Below are positions 1 through 10,800 of a DNA stretch of 64,000 bases, piece by piece. This DNA comes from Mangifera indica (lineage: Eukaryota; Streptophyta; Magnoliopsida; Sapindales; Anacardiaceae), in NCBI RefSeq assembly GCF_011075055.1, contig NW_025401134.1, positions 175,366 to 239,365 on the forward strand. Direction: 5' to 3'. How positions within the stretch are numbered: the first letter of the stretch is position 1; each line of letters starts with the position of its first letter. Both the position numbers and the translations under genes were made by a program. The notes under the pieces were generated by a model. The model was not told where the DNA came from and did no database searches. It worked only from the letters and a program-made list of their open reading frames with translations.

Positions 1-377
1 TTATAATTATATTATTATTTATTAATTTTTAAAATAAAAATAAATTTATTTTTAATTAATATAATAAATTATTTAAAAAATATATATATCCAAAGTATTT
101 GAGTGTTTAAGTAGTGACTGATCTCTTTTGTAATGTAATGGAAACCAGCTCATACTGGCCTGACCTAAATTGCTCAGAGTCATACTGACCTCTTTTATAA
201 TATTTGTGTGTACGTAGCAGTAGGGCAGGAGACCAGCTCACTTGCTTTTGCAAGAGCACTATATTTTAATTTCCCACCACAAAAAATAAATGAAGTCATG
301 GTCAATACAATCCTCTTTTTCTTACTTCGGTAAATATTACTTGACCTGCAAAGTTACAATAAATTCATCATTTTACA
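1..377. other. AT-rich intergenic sequence
   Basis: This stretch is very AT-rich, with no convincing coding frame, splice pattern or repeat boundary. The short open frame starting near 290 runs into the tandem array that follows and has no recognisable protein features. Confidence 0.5.
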
Positions 378-1005
378 GTAAGTTACAATTTTCTTCTCTT
401 TCAAAAAAGATTTGGATTATAAAAAAAAAAACACAATTTATTATGATTGAGAATGAGTTTTATATATTTTATATAAAATAACATCATTCCATACATTATA
501 AAATAAAATTATTTTATTTTTTATCTAAAAAATAAAAAAATGACAACTTATAATATTGGTTTAATATAATAAATATATAAAATAACGGTAAAATATAGTT
601 CTCTTCTCTCTAAAAAGGGATTTCGATTTTAAAAGAAAAAACATAATTTATTATGATTGGGAATGAGTTTTATATATTTTATATAAAATAACATTATTCT
701 ATACATTGTAAAATGAAATTATTTTATTTTTTCTCAAAAAAATTAAGAAAATATGACAACTTATAATATTGGTTTAGTATGATAAATATATAAAATAACA
801 GTAAGCTACAGTTTCTTCTCTCTCAAAAGGGATTTCGATTTTAAAAAAAACACAATTTATTATGATTGGGAATGAGTTTTATATATTTTATATAAAATAA
901 CATATTCTATACATTATAAAATGAAATTATTTTATTTTTTATCAAAAGAATTAAAAAAATATGACAACTTATAATATTGGTTTAGTATGATAAGTATATA
1001 AAATA
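378..1005. repeat. Tandem array, three copies of a ~209 bp unit
   Basis: Three successive copies of one unit are visible. Each contains a CTTCTCTC-rich start, then an A-run, then ACACAATTTATTATGATTG, a TATATATTTTATATAAAATAACA block, and TGACAACTTATAATATTGG near its end. The ACAATTTA landmark falls at about 433, 643 and 852, giving a period of 209-210 bp. Copies differ by scattered substitutions and small indels, so the array is not brand new. The function is unknown. The third copy continues directly into sequence that is repeated near 6.4-7.0 kb. Confidence 0.75.
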
Positions 1006-1570
1006 CAAGTTTTATACATTTTAGGGTTTAAAGATATAATTAAAGATGTTTAAAAAGATAAAATATGATAAGCATGCGTAATATGCGAATTTACTTACTA
1101 AAGATGATAAAGGAATATTTTTACTATTATAATCTATTTACGTATTAAAAGATTATCAAAACACTTTTGATTTTATTATTATTTTATTCTAATTTATTAA
1201 TTTTTAGGAATAAAAATGCTTCTATTTTCAATTAATATATCAAATAATATGAATGATATTTTAAAATAATTGAATATTTAAGTAAAATTATATTTTAGGA
1301 TAATTAAACATAATAATAATTGATAGGTAATCTACTTTTTGTAATATTTTATTTTTAATAATAAAAAATAATCAAAACCAAACCCACCCTAAATAAACAA
1401 AAAGAGAATGGTAATGTAGTTTTGGTGAATATATTATTTTGTAATCCTTTTGCACTTTCTTGTGAAATGAGTTGTTCTGAAAAAATGTTGTTATGTCAAA
1501 ATATACATATATATTTACATATGGGTATTGCCGGAAGAGGATCCCATCATGGCTGATATTGATTGGTCAT
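890..1570 (+). repeat. Dispersed duplicated block, copy 1
   Basis: This block is collinear with 6400-6985 in the same orientation. Shared landmarks in order are the TATAATATTGGTT block, AAATATGATAA, AAAACCAAAC-CACC and GGGTATTGCC-GAAGAGGATCCCAT followed by GATTGGTCA. The copies are diverged by eye roughly 15-20 percent with indels. It could be an old segmental duplication or two copies of an unclassified non-autonomous repeat. I see no terminal inverted repeat or coding sequence in it. Confidence 0.6.
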
Positions 1571-1712
1571 AGTAATTCAACTAGAAGAAAGCGAAGGGTT
1601 CCATGGCAGGATACCATTATCCACCAGTTTTCTCTTGATTGCACTTTTTTTCTGCAGCAATCATTCTTGTAACGTAGTCATAGTAATAATTGAGTTTCTC
1701 CAATTGTTAAGA

Positions 1713-1970
1713 GGCCAAAAAACTAAGTCCCACCCAATGAATTGTAAAACCTAAAGTCGTAATTTTTAATTTTTAAAAATTTAAATACTTATTTACAAGA
1801 TAATTTTTATTAAAAAACTTAATTAAAATTAAAGGTAAAGTTATCATTTACTAAAAAAATTAAAGTTTTAACACATTTTTCTCCTCAAATTTAAAATCCT
1901 CATAATTTTTTTTACCTAAAATTTGAAAAATGATAATTTTTCTTTTAAGGTTTTTTTCTTTTCTTTCAAA
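1713..1970 (+). mobile_element. One arm of a GGCCAAA fold-back element (partial)
   Basis: The sequence starts GGCCAAAAAACTAAGTCCCACCC. It stays alignable to the left arm of the 555 bp element at 20477 through the TTTTTAAAAA, AAAGGTAAAGTTATCATTTA and ACATTTTTCTCC landmarks. No matching right arm or second terminus follows, so this is a truncated, old copy. Its right border is approximate. Confidence 0.55.
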
Positions 1971-2339
1971 CAATCTTTAAAGATGTCTTTGTTTTTGTTG
2001 GATTACTTTTCATTTTTCATAACAAATAAATAAAGTGAGTAGTCATTTCGAGTGTTAAATCAATTAAATTTAGTGAAACTTTCATTTTATTTCATGTTGT
2101 AAATGAATTGAGATGATAATTCATCATTTACGGTATACTTAAAAGTAATTGATTCACATTCATTGTAAATATAATTTTTTTGATTTTTTTTAGTATTTGT
2201 TTAGATTTCATCATGATGCCTCATAAGCCTTCTCATGAGGCCTCAATCCGATCTATCAATTTGTGATTGTGTTCAAAATTTCTATTGTAGCAAAAAAGCT
2301 TATGAGCTACAAATGTGATTAGAATTAGATTCTAAGTTG
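1971..2339. other. AT-rich spacer with a small hairpin
   Basis: No gene is seen. A short inverted repeat, GCCTCAT at 2218-2224 and ATGAGGC at 2235-2241, could form a 7 bp stem with a 10 base loop. It is not followed by anything that identifies it as a functional RNA. Confidence 0.35.
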
Positions 2340-2800
2340 AACTCTGATTAAATATTGATTGATTCAAATTTAATATGAATCTATAATTATTAGTTCTAAA
2401 TTGAATTCATTTGTATTTATTAAAAATGTTTGAATAAATAATATTATTAATGAGATAAATAGTATCAATAATTTATAAATAATATTGTTAATATGATTAA
2501 CAATATTACTATACAGGGATTTGAATTAAATTTAAATTAAATTGTTAAATTGAAATTGTAATCCAAATTTAATTCAAATTAAATTAAACACTTAATTAAA
2601 TAGAACTAATTTAGTTTAAATCCTATCACAAATGAAATACCGAGCCTTGAGTTGAGATAGGACCTTCTTGACTTAAGATATTTCTGTGATGTACCATTTG
2701 ATATAATCCGTTTTACTAACAATTAATAATAAAAAGATTAAAAAAAGAGTAAGACTAGAATAATAATAATTTGAAAAAAGAAGGTACAATCGATACCTTC
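2340..2800 (+). repeat. Dispersed AT-rich repeat family, longest copy
   Basis: This segment carries GAATAAATAATATTATTAATGAG, AATAGTATCAATAATTTATAA, the TTGAATTAAA/TTAAATTAAA region, GAGTTGAGATAGGA, and an end with AATTTGAAAAAAGAAGGTACAA. The same landmarks in the same order appear at 11390-11725. Shorter parts are found at about 7130-7300 and 3840-4060. The family has no coding capacity visible here and its class is unknown. Confidence 0.55.
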
Positions 2801-4652
2801 TCTTCTTTCTGAATCTTTAAGTTCAAGACACCACTCGAAAATTCTAATTAATTAATGAATAAATATATTTGATAAGGTAATCAGAAAAAGAGACGCATAC
2901 CATGTTTTTTCGGTAGGAGTTTTTCAGTTCTTGTTCTGAAAATAATTTATCTGAAATTGTAATTTGTTGTTGATGAGATATGAAAGTAAGAAATTAATTT
3001 TATTAAGTATTAATGTGAAAAATACAATCAATGTCATGTGGCAACTTCCTGATAGATACATAGGAGTTAATAAGGTATGAAATAAAAAAAATCAGAAAAA
3101 AGAAATTACAATTAAGATGTACTATATAAAGATAAAGATAGATGATAGTAGCCCCAAATGATGGTTCGGGTGTTAAAAAGGTAAGTTTTTAAAGTGAAAA
3201 TTTTAGATTCAAGTCTTTCGATGATATAATTAAGATAAGATTTTTACCTTATCTAATTAAATAATTATAAAATTAATTATTATATTTAAAATTTAATCAA
3301 CTTAGTATAATTAATTTGATCTTAGAAAAACAATTCAAATAATAATCTCTCTCCAAAATCTAAAAGTTTATTGGACCTCCTCTCTTTGAAAAAAAAAAGT
3401 TTAAAGAATTGATTCATTCAAATTCCTCTTAATGTATTTTTTCATTTACCCAGTCAACAGTAAAAAACATTTTCTCATATTTTCAGTCGAAATATTTCAT
3501 TTTAATTATTTATAAATGCCTTTGTTTTTATCCAATTAATTATCTCTTAATAATGTTGTATATAAAAACGAATAGTATAATTTAATTCATACAACTAATT
3601 AATTAGACATGATAATGGGCCATTTATACTATATTTTTTAGACATGGTAAACTTTAGCCTAAATTATACTATATATTGATTATGTATTCAAAGTAATTAG
3701 TAATGATAAACCTAATATATTTTACTTATCAGGGACAAATAAATGACATTCATATAAGTTTTAAAGTTTATTTCACTTTTGTGAGATTTTAGTAACCTAT
3801 TATATGGACATCAATAATAAATAAATTTATTGGAAAATTAAAAAATATTGTGAAATATAACTTTAAATTAATTTTAAATTAAATTATTAAATTTAAATTT
3901 TATTTTAAATTCAACTCAAAATTAAACTAATCAATGAGTCAAATTCAATTAGTAAATGTTTTTTTATTTATGATGTTTTTGTATCATGTTGTCCATTTTA
4001 TTAATGAAAATGGGATGAGACTAAAATGATAACAATTTGAAAAAAGTAAGTATAAAAATAAAACTTGAAATAATTGGACCAAACAAAAGTCTCTCTTCGA
4101 AAAATGTCTTGTCAGTGTTTATTTTTACTAATAACTTTCACTATCATTCGCAAACAATTCACTCTTTATATGGAACTCATGCACAAACAAGTAAAAAAAT
4201 CACGTGTTTTTAATTAAAATTTTTCTAATGACTTTCTTATAAATTAAAAGTTTCAATAAAATATTGAATAAGATTAATCTTATTAATGTCGTTTCACAAA
4301 TAATAGAGAAAAACATAGAATTGTAAATTTTAAAAATTGCTATTTTAAAAATAATTTAATAAACAGTTTGTAGAATTGTAATTTAGTACTGATCAAGTAT
4401 GAAAGTAAGAAAAAGCAAGGCTAAAAAAATGAGTTAATTAAATATTAATTTGAATAGTAAAGTCAGTGTTATGCAATAGCTTCTTAGAAGATGTAAATGA
4501 GTTTTTAGGATATGAAATCGGAAAAAACAGAGAAGAATAATCTGTAGTGGAGACCCATCATTCGAAATGCATATTTATATAGTGATTTGATATCCAAAAA
4601 ACTTATTCTCATCCAAGATTAGTTACATTGTCAAAGCTTGGTCCATTAATTT
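2801..4652. other. AT-rich intergenic sequence
   Basis: No convincing gene is seen in either strand. A diverged part of the dispersed repeat described at 2340-2800 is recognisable around 3840-4060 by its TTAAATTAAATTATTAAATT and AATTTGAAAAAAG landmarks. The rest is low-complexity AT-rich DNA. Confidence 0.45.
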
Positions 4653-4661
4653 TAAAAAATT

Positions 4662-5489
4662 GGCCAAACGACTATTTCCCACCCAAGGTATGTTGTAATG
4701 ACAAGTTTATACCCTTTAACTATGAAAACACCAAATACCCACCCATGACCGGTTAAATTTAATAAAACCCTAACGGTGATAAATTTAATCTCATTTTCCC
4801 CCCTAAAAGTTTAAAAACTAACATTTTCCCCCTAAGCTAAGTTTGAAAAGATCGCATTTCCCCCCCTAGGTTTTATTTCCAAACCCTTTCACTTTCTCTG
4901 GCGCCATCGCCGGCCGTCTTCCCTTCCCGACGGTTTTTCTTCCACCGACGGCCCCCCTCAACTCCACCCCAACCCATCCGGTACAGAGATGCGTCATCTG
5001 AGAAGAAAAATCGTCTTCCCAGACGATGAAGACGAGATCGATCGATCACGTTTTCATCGTCTGGGAAGACGAAGAACTTCGTCTTCCCCGACGAAGTTCT
5101 TTGTTTTCCACGGCTTCTCCGACGCCGATCGGACATCCAAATGGGAGGAAAGAGATCGCCGAAAGGAGAGGATGCTTCGAGAGGGAGAGGTCGTCGGCAA
5201 TGGAGCCGGAGATGTCGCCGGAGATTTCAAAACGAAACCCTAGGGTGAAACTGTGATTTTTTAAAACTTAGGCTGGGGGAAAATTTTAGTTTTTAAAGTT
5301 TAGGGGGGCAAAAGTAGATTCTATTTTAGTTTATTTTTAATATTATAGAGAAAATGACAATTTTACCCTTATCACCATTAGAGTTTTATTAAATTTAACC
5401 AGCCATGGGTGGGTGTTTGATGTTTCCATAGTTAAATGGTGAAAATTTGTTATTACAGCATACCTTGGGTGGGAAATAGTCGTTTGGCC
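4662..5489. mobile_element. Mutator-like fold-back element A (828 bp) with GC-rich core
   Basis: The left end reads GGCCAAACGACTATTTCCCA and the right end is its reverse complement, ending at 5489. The arms stay complementary inward past 150 bases. The element is flanked by an exact 9 bp duplication, taaaaaatt, at 4653-4661 and 5490-5498. This is the length typical of Mutator-like elements. The core, about 4870-5260, is far more GC-rich than the surroundings and holds short GAAGACGA/TCGTCTTC units. Open frames in the core read on both strands because the core is itself palindromic, so I do not call a gene. No transposase is present, so it is non-autonomous. Confidence 0.85.
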
Positions 5490-5498
5490 TAAAAAATT

Positions 5499-6399
<901 letters not shown>

Positions 6400-6985
6400 A
6401 AAATAACTTTATTTTATATATTATAAAAATGATATTATTTTATTTTTATAAAAAAATTAAAAAATATGACAATTTATAATATTGGTTCAATATCATAAGT
6501 ATATAAAATACACATTTATACAATTTAAGGTTTAAAGATATGATTAAATATATTTAAAATAATAAAATATGATAAACACATATGTTATGTGAATTTATTG
6601 ACTAAGGATAATATAAGAATTCTTTGATTACTATAGTTTATTTAGGTATTAAAAGATTACCAAAACAATCTTAATTTTATTATCATTCTATCTTTATTTA
6701 TTAATTTTTAAAGATAAAAATACTCTTATTTTTAATTAATATATCAAATAATATAAAAAATATTTTAAAAGAATTAAATATTTAAATAAAATAATATTTT
6801 AAAATAATTAAATATAATAATAATTTATAAATAATCTATTTGTTTATAATATTTCATTTTTAATAATAAAAAATTATTAAAACCAAACACACCATAAATA
6901 TACATATATATTTTTATATGGGTATTGCCAGAAGAGGATCCCATAATGGCTGACAGACATAGATTGGTCACTTAATCATGGTAAC
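6400..6985 (+). repeat. Dispersed duplicated block, copy 2
   Basis: This is the second copy of the block at 890-1570, same orientation, with the same order of landmarks ending in GGGTATTGCCAGAAGAGGATC and GATTGGTCA. It is about 5.5 kb from copy 1. Confidence 0.6.
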
Positions 6986-8266
6986 ATGGTGAGAGTAATA
7001 ATTGAGTTTCTATAATTGGTAAACACTTAATAAAGTTTAGCTAATGTTAACTTTATGCTTCATTTTCCACCGCAACAAATGAGGTCATAACATACAATCT
7101 TCTCTTTCTTATTTAGAAATTATCATTAGAATAAATAATATTATCAATGAGATAAATAGTATCAATAATTTATAAATAATATTACCGATAAAATTAACAA
7201 TATTGTCATATAAGAGTTTAAACTAAACTCAAACTGAATTATATCAAATAAAATTTTCATTTTGAATCAACTTAAATATTTAATTAAAATGAACTATAAG
7301 ATTTTTTAATGTTGTTTTAATAATAATATAGAAAATGATGTTTATTTAATAATTATTTGAAATAATTTTCAAACTAGGTTGTATCATGCACCAAGTTTGT
7401 GAGTTGGATTGATTTGAACTCTCTTTAATTTAAATTAAAAGTATAACTTTATGTACAAATAATGATATATGAGTATATAATTAAATAATTTTAAATTAAT
7501 TATAATTACTCATATTATTCTTTTATTTCTATTTAAATATTTTATTTTATTATTAAGTTATAAAATTTAATTTAGTTAATTAGATTATTTATGTGTTTTA
7601 AAAGTCTTCGTATGTAAATTTTTAGAGTATTTACCAATAAAACAAAATGTTATATTATGTATTTTATTAATAATAAGTTAGGATAATTTAATAAAGAAAT
7701 TAAAATGATAAAAATATTTTAAAAAGTGAAAATAATAGACAATTTTAAGTTAAATTAGGTTGAATCGAGTCAATTCAAATATTAAAGGGTTAGGTCAAAG
7801 TTAAAAAATTTTAATATAGTTTTTATTTGAATAGGGTTAGAGTTGAAGGTTTCTGATATAAAATTCGAATCACTCTAATATGAATACGATCTAATAACAC
7901 GAAATATTAGGCCTATTGATCTCGAAGGGACAGGTGGTCCATGATTTTGTGGGGCCCACACAGGCCCAAAAATCCTTTGACACAAAATCTCCCCTGTTTT
8001 ATCTTTCTCCGGTCATGTTATGTAAATGTTACCTCAGTCACCTCTTTAAATGCTAACTTTGGGTTCTTCCTTGTTTCTATTGTTTATTTAAATTAGTGGA
8101 CCAGTTAAATTTATTATATTATTCAATTTTTCTTTCGGAAATTGTAAAAATTTAATTGGGCCATTGTCAAAAAATTATTAGAAAATAAAAATAGATATTC
8201 AAGTTTTTTTTATGTAAACTTGTATATAATAAATACCTATAATTTTATTATAAGAAATTTAATCAC
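6986..8266. other. AT-rich spacer downstream of the partial DCD gene
   Basis: This is where the C-terminal exons of the minus-strand DCD gene would be expected. Reading the minus strand, I find no exon encoding the conserved block that normally follows the PAQ end of exon 3. A fragment of the dispersed repeat family (compare 2340-2800) lies at about 7130-7300. A somewhat GC-richer patch at 7900-8060 has no recognisable coding content. Confidence 0.5.
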
Positions 8267-9193
8267 CTGGGCTGGAAATCTTGATTCTCCTCTGCATTTC
8301 TTATCTTCCCAAGCAGTTGGGTCAATGTTTGACCCTCCAAAACTTACAGCCTTAAAATTATAAATAAATTTTTTAATAATTTAAGATAAGTTAACTATAA
8401 AATGTGTTCGAAAATTCCCAAAAATAATTTTTAATTGGTGTGTTAATTGTAATTAAAAAACTAATTATTACATTACTAGGGAAATTAATAAATATTTAAG
8501 TTATAAGGTTTAAATTAATTTGAAAAAAAAAAAAGAGGTAAAATGTAATTTTTCAAATCAAACTCATGCCTGCCTCTCAAGCTTGAGCAGAGATCATAGT
8601 AGTTTAATGAGCTTGAATACATTAGCAAACAAACCTGGAAAACTCCATGAAGCTGGTGGGCAGTATAGTTATAGAGAAAAAGAGGCAATCCAGGAGTTAT
8701 TGCCCTTACAGAGTCCTTATATTTCTGTGGAAGCCCTAAATATATATAATTTGAAAAAAAGATATCACTTAAAAACTATAAAAATTAAACAAGAGAAAAT
8801 AATATTTTTTAATTTACCAAAAAGTTGGCGACGAAGATCTTCTTGCATTGTTTCATTGTTGCATACAAAGATGTAGCCTCCAAGTGTCTCATTTCTTGGC
8901 AACATTTCACCCGGAGGAAGAGTTTTGTACCATTTATGGTCAGCAGCAGGCTGATGATATTGCAGCTTCACTGATAGATTCCTCAATGGAATATTATTGA
9001 AACAAAGCTTTTTGTGGCGGTCATTGTTGTTTTCGATATCCTCATGATCATGATCATCCTTTCCTTGGATCATTCTCAATTGGATGATGTCAGATGAAAG
9101 GCTTGCCGCAACGTTCCACCATGTTGGGTGCTCGTCCGTGCAGGCTAAATCCAGCGGTTGCCATATCGAGCTCCCGAAGATGTTATTCATCAT
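8267..9193 (-). CDS. DCD-domain protein gene, N-terminal three exons only (partial)
   Basis: Three exons join in frame on the minus strand: 9193-8818 (ATG at 9193), 8735-8635 and 8350-8267. All have GT/AG borders and compatible phases (1, 0, 0). Together they encode about 187 residues. The first ~100 residues are poorly conserved and histidine/asparagine-rich. They are followed by a DCD (development and cell death) domain: LGGYIFVCNNETMQEDL at the end of exon 1, then PGLPLFLYNYTAHQLHG in exon 2, and GGSNIDPTAWEDKKCRGESR in exon 3. DCD proteins (soybean NRP and pea B2 relatives) are plant-specific and act in stress and cell-death signalling. Exon 3 ends at a good donor, yet no downstream exon is visible. 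The gene is therefore either truncated or continues after a very long intron. I am sure of the domain but unsure that the gene is functional. Confidence 0.85.
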
Positions 9194-10800
9194 GTTCTTT
9201 ATAAATGTTATAATTTTAAAAAATAGTATTAATTTATAACAATTAGTTGTATTTAGGATTGACCCAAAAATGCACTGGGTGTTAGACTGTCCCTTAATCT
9301 AAGTTAATTTTCAATCAGTGAATGATAAAAATTTCATAGTTTTAAAATTAAAATGTGTTTTTTAATGTTGTATTTTATTATTAACACTTAAGAGGTTGAG
9401 TTTAAGGTTTCAAGTAAAAAATTGTAATTTTTTATTTGTTTCTAATATATATCTATATTTTATATTAAAGTCTTCATCATGTAATAAATTTGAACGTGCT
9501 TAACACATCATACATAATGTCATTCCATTCTTACTTTAAAATCATAACATATTCTAAATTAACTAATATCTTTTCCCTAAATAATCTATATTTTAATTCC
9601 ATGAGCAAAATTTTTCGATTCAAAAGTACCCATTTGTCTTAGGTTGATTTTCTATTTTAGAATATTACTAAAATGGACTTTTAAGAATATTTTATGTAAA
9701 TATCATCTACAAATTCTGGTAATCCTTACTTCAACCTTCTTATCTTTGATTGACTTAAAAAAAAAACAAACTAAAACTAAGCGACAAACTCAACCATAAA
9801 TTGCTTGCCCATCACATGCATAAATTAAAAATAAATAAATTTAAAAATAGTTAAATAATAATTGCAAGTGGCATTCCCTAAAAATAATACCATTATCATA
9901 ACCCGCAAATCACATGTCAGCTTAATAAATAAAAAATCCCACTATCAAACACGCTCTCCAATTAATCATTTTCACCATCCTAATCTTGACTGACAATAAA
10001 ATTTTTTTAACTTACTTTAATTTTGATTAATTAGTAATAATTATTACAATTAAATTAAAAAACGCTGATATACGTAAATATGTAATTGAATCTAGAAAAG
10101 AGACAGAGTAATAGACAACGACGCACCTCATTGAATCACCAAACCTCCTTCGTTGGGAGTCGTAACGAAGGAGAGTTTATGATGTCTTTGTATTTTTAAC
10201 AAAAGCAATAATTAGATATAATCGATGTATAAAATACTCTATAAATACGTAATATACGGTTCTGCCAGACAAGACTTTTTCCTACTTTTTTTTCTTTTGG
10301 AGCCACTCTTCAACTACCTATTCTCGTGTCTCCTTTTTATTTTTAATTAAAATAATTAATAATCTAACTTATAAGAAAATTTTGTTGATATTTATTTTTA
10401 GATTTGGGTGAGGCTAGGCTATAGGGCATGAGATGGAGAAGAATAGAGTGGGGCCACTGCCACAACTGCAGAACAACTGCAACATTTGCAGGAGTCCGAC
10501 GTGTCAGCCACTGCCTCACACTTGTCGCTTTAACTTACACTCATTGACTCCACGCTTCTTTGTCTGGCATGATTTTCACGCCGCATTTTAAACCACTCTT
10601 CACCCCCTTCGTAAAAAAATCAACCACTATTTTTAAAATCGTACAGATAATCAAATTAATTATTTAATAGTTAATTTATTATTATATATTTTAACTTTAA
10701 AATACATAATAATCCGAAAAAATTTAAATCCAAGAATTTTAACTTAAAAAAATAACTACAATCCTACCACATTCGATAAATAAAAAAAATCTAATGGTAG
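9194..10800 (-). promoter_or_regulatory. Upstream region of the DCD gene
   Basis: No other gene is seen here, so this should contain the DCD promoter. An ABRE-like ACGTGTC lies at 10499-10505 (about 1.3 kb before the ATG) inside the least AT-rich patch, 10400-10570. A 10 bp perfect inverted repeat lies at 10145-10173. No TATA box can be assigned with confidence. The regulatory meaning is inferred from position and motif only. Confidence 0.3.
10145..10173. repeat. Compact inverted repeat (10 bp stem, 9 base loop)
   Basis: CTCCTTCGTT at 10145-10154 is the exact reverse complement of AACGAAGGAG at 10164-10173, with a 9 base loop. Pairing can extend by AAAC/GTTT with one bulge. It lies about 950 bp upstream of the DCD start codon. 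It might be an RNA hairpin or a cruciform-type protein site; nothing else identifies it. Confidence 0.5.

Noticed and set aside
4873..5256. Overlapping open frames on both strands in the GC-rich core at about 5 kb
   Set aside because: They arise from the palindromic GC-rich core of a fold-back element; frames on the two strands mirror each other and show no known domain.
8520..8876. Plus-strand frame of 118 codons across the DCD gene
   Set aside because: It is antisense to DCD exons 1 and 2 and their intron and has no features of its own.
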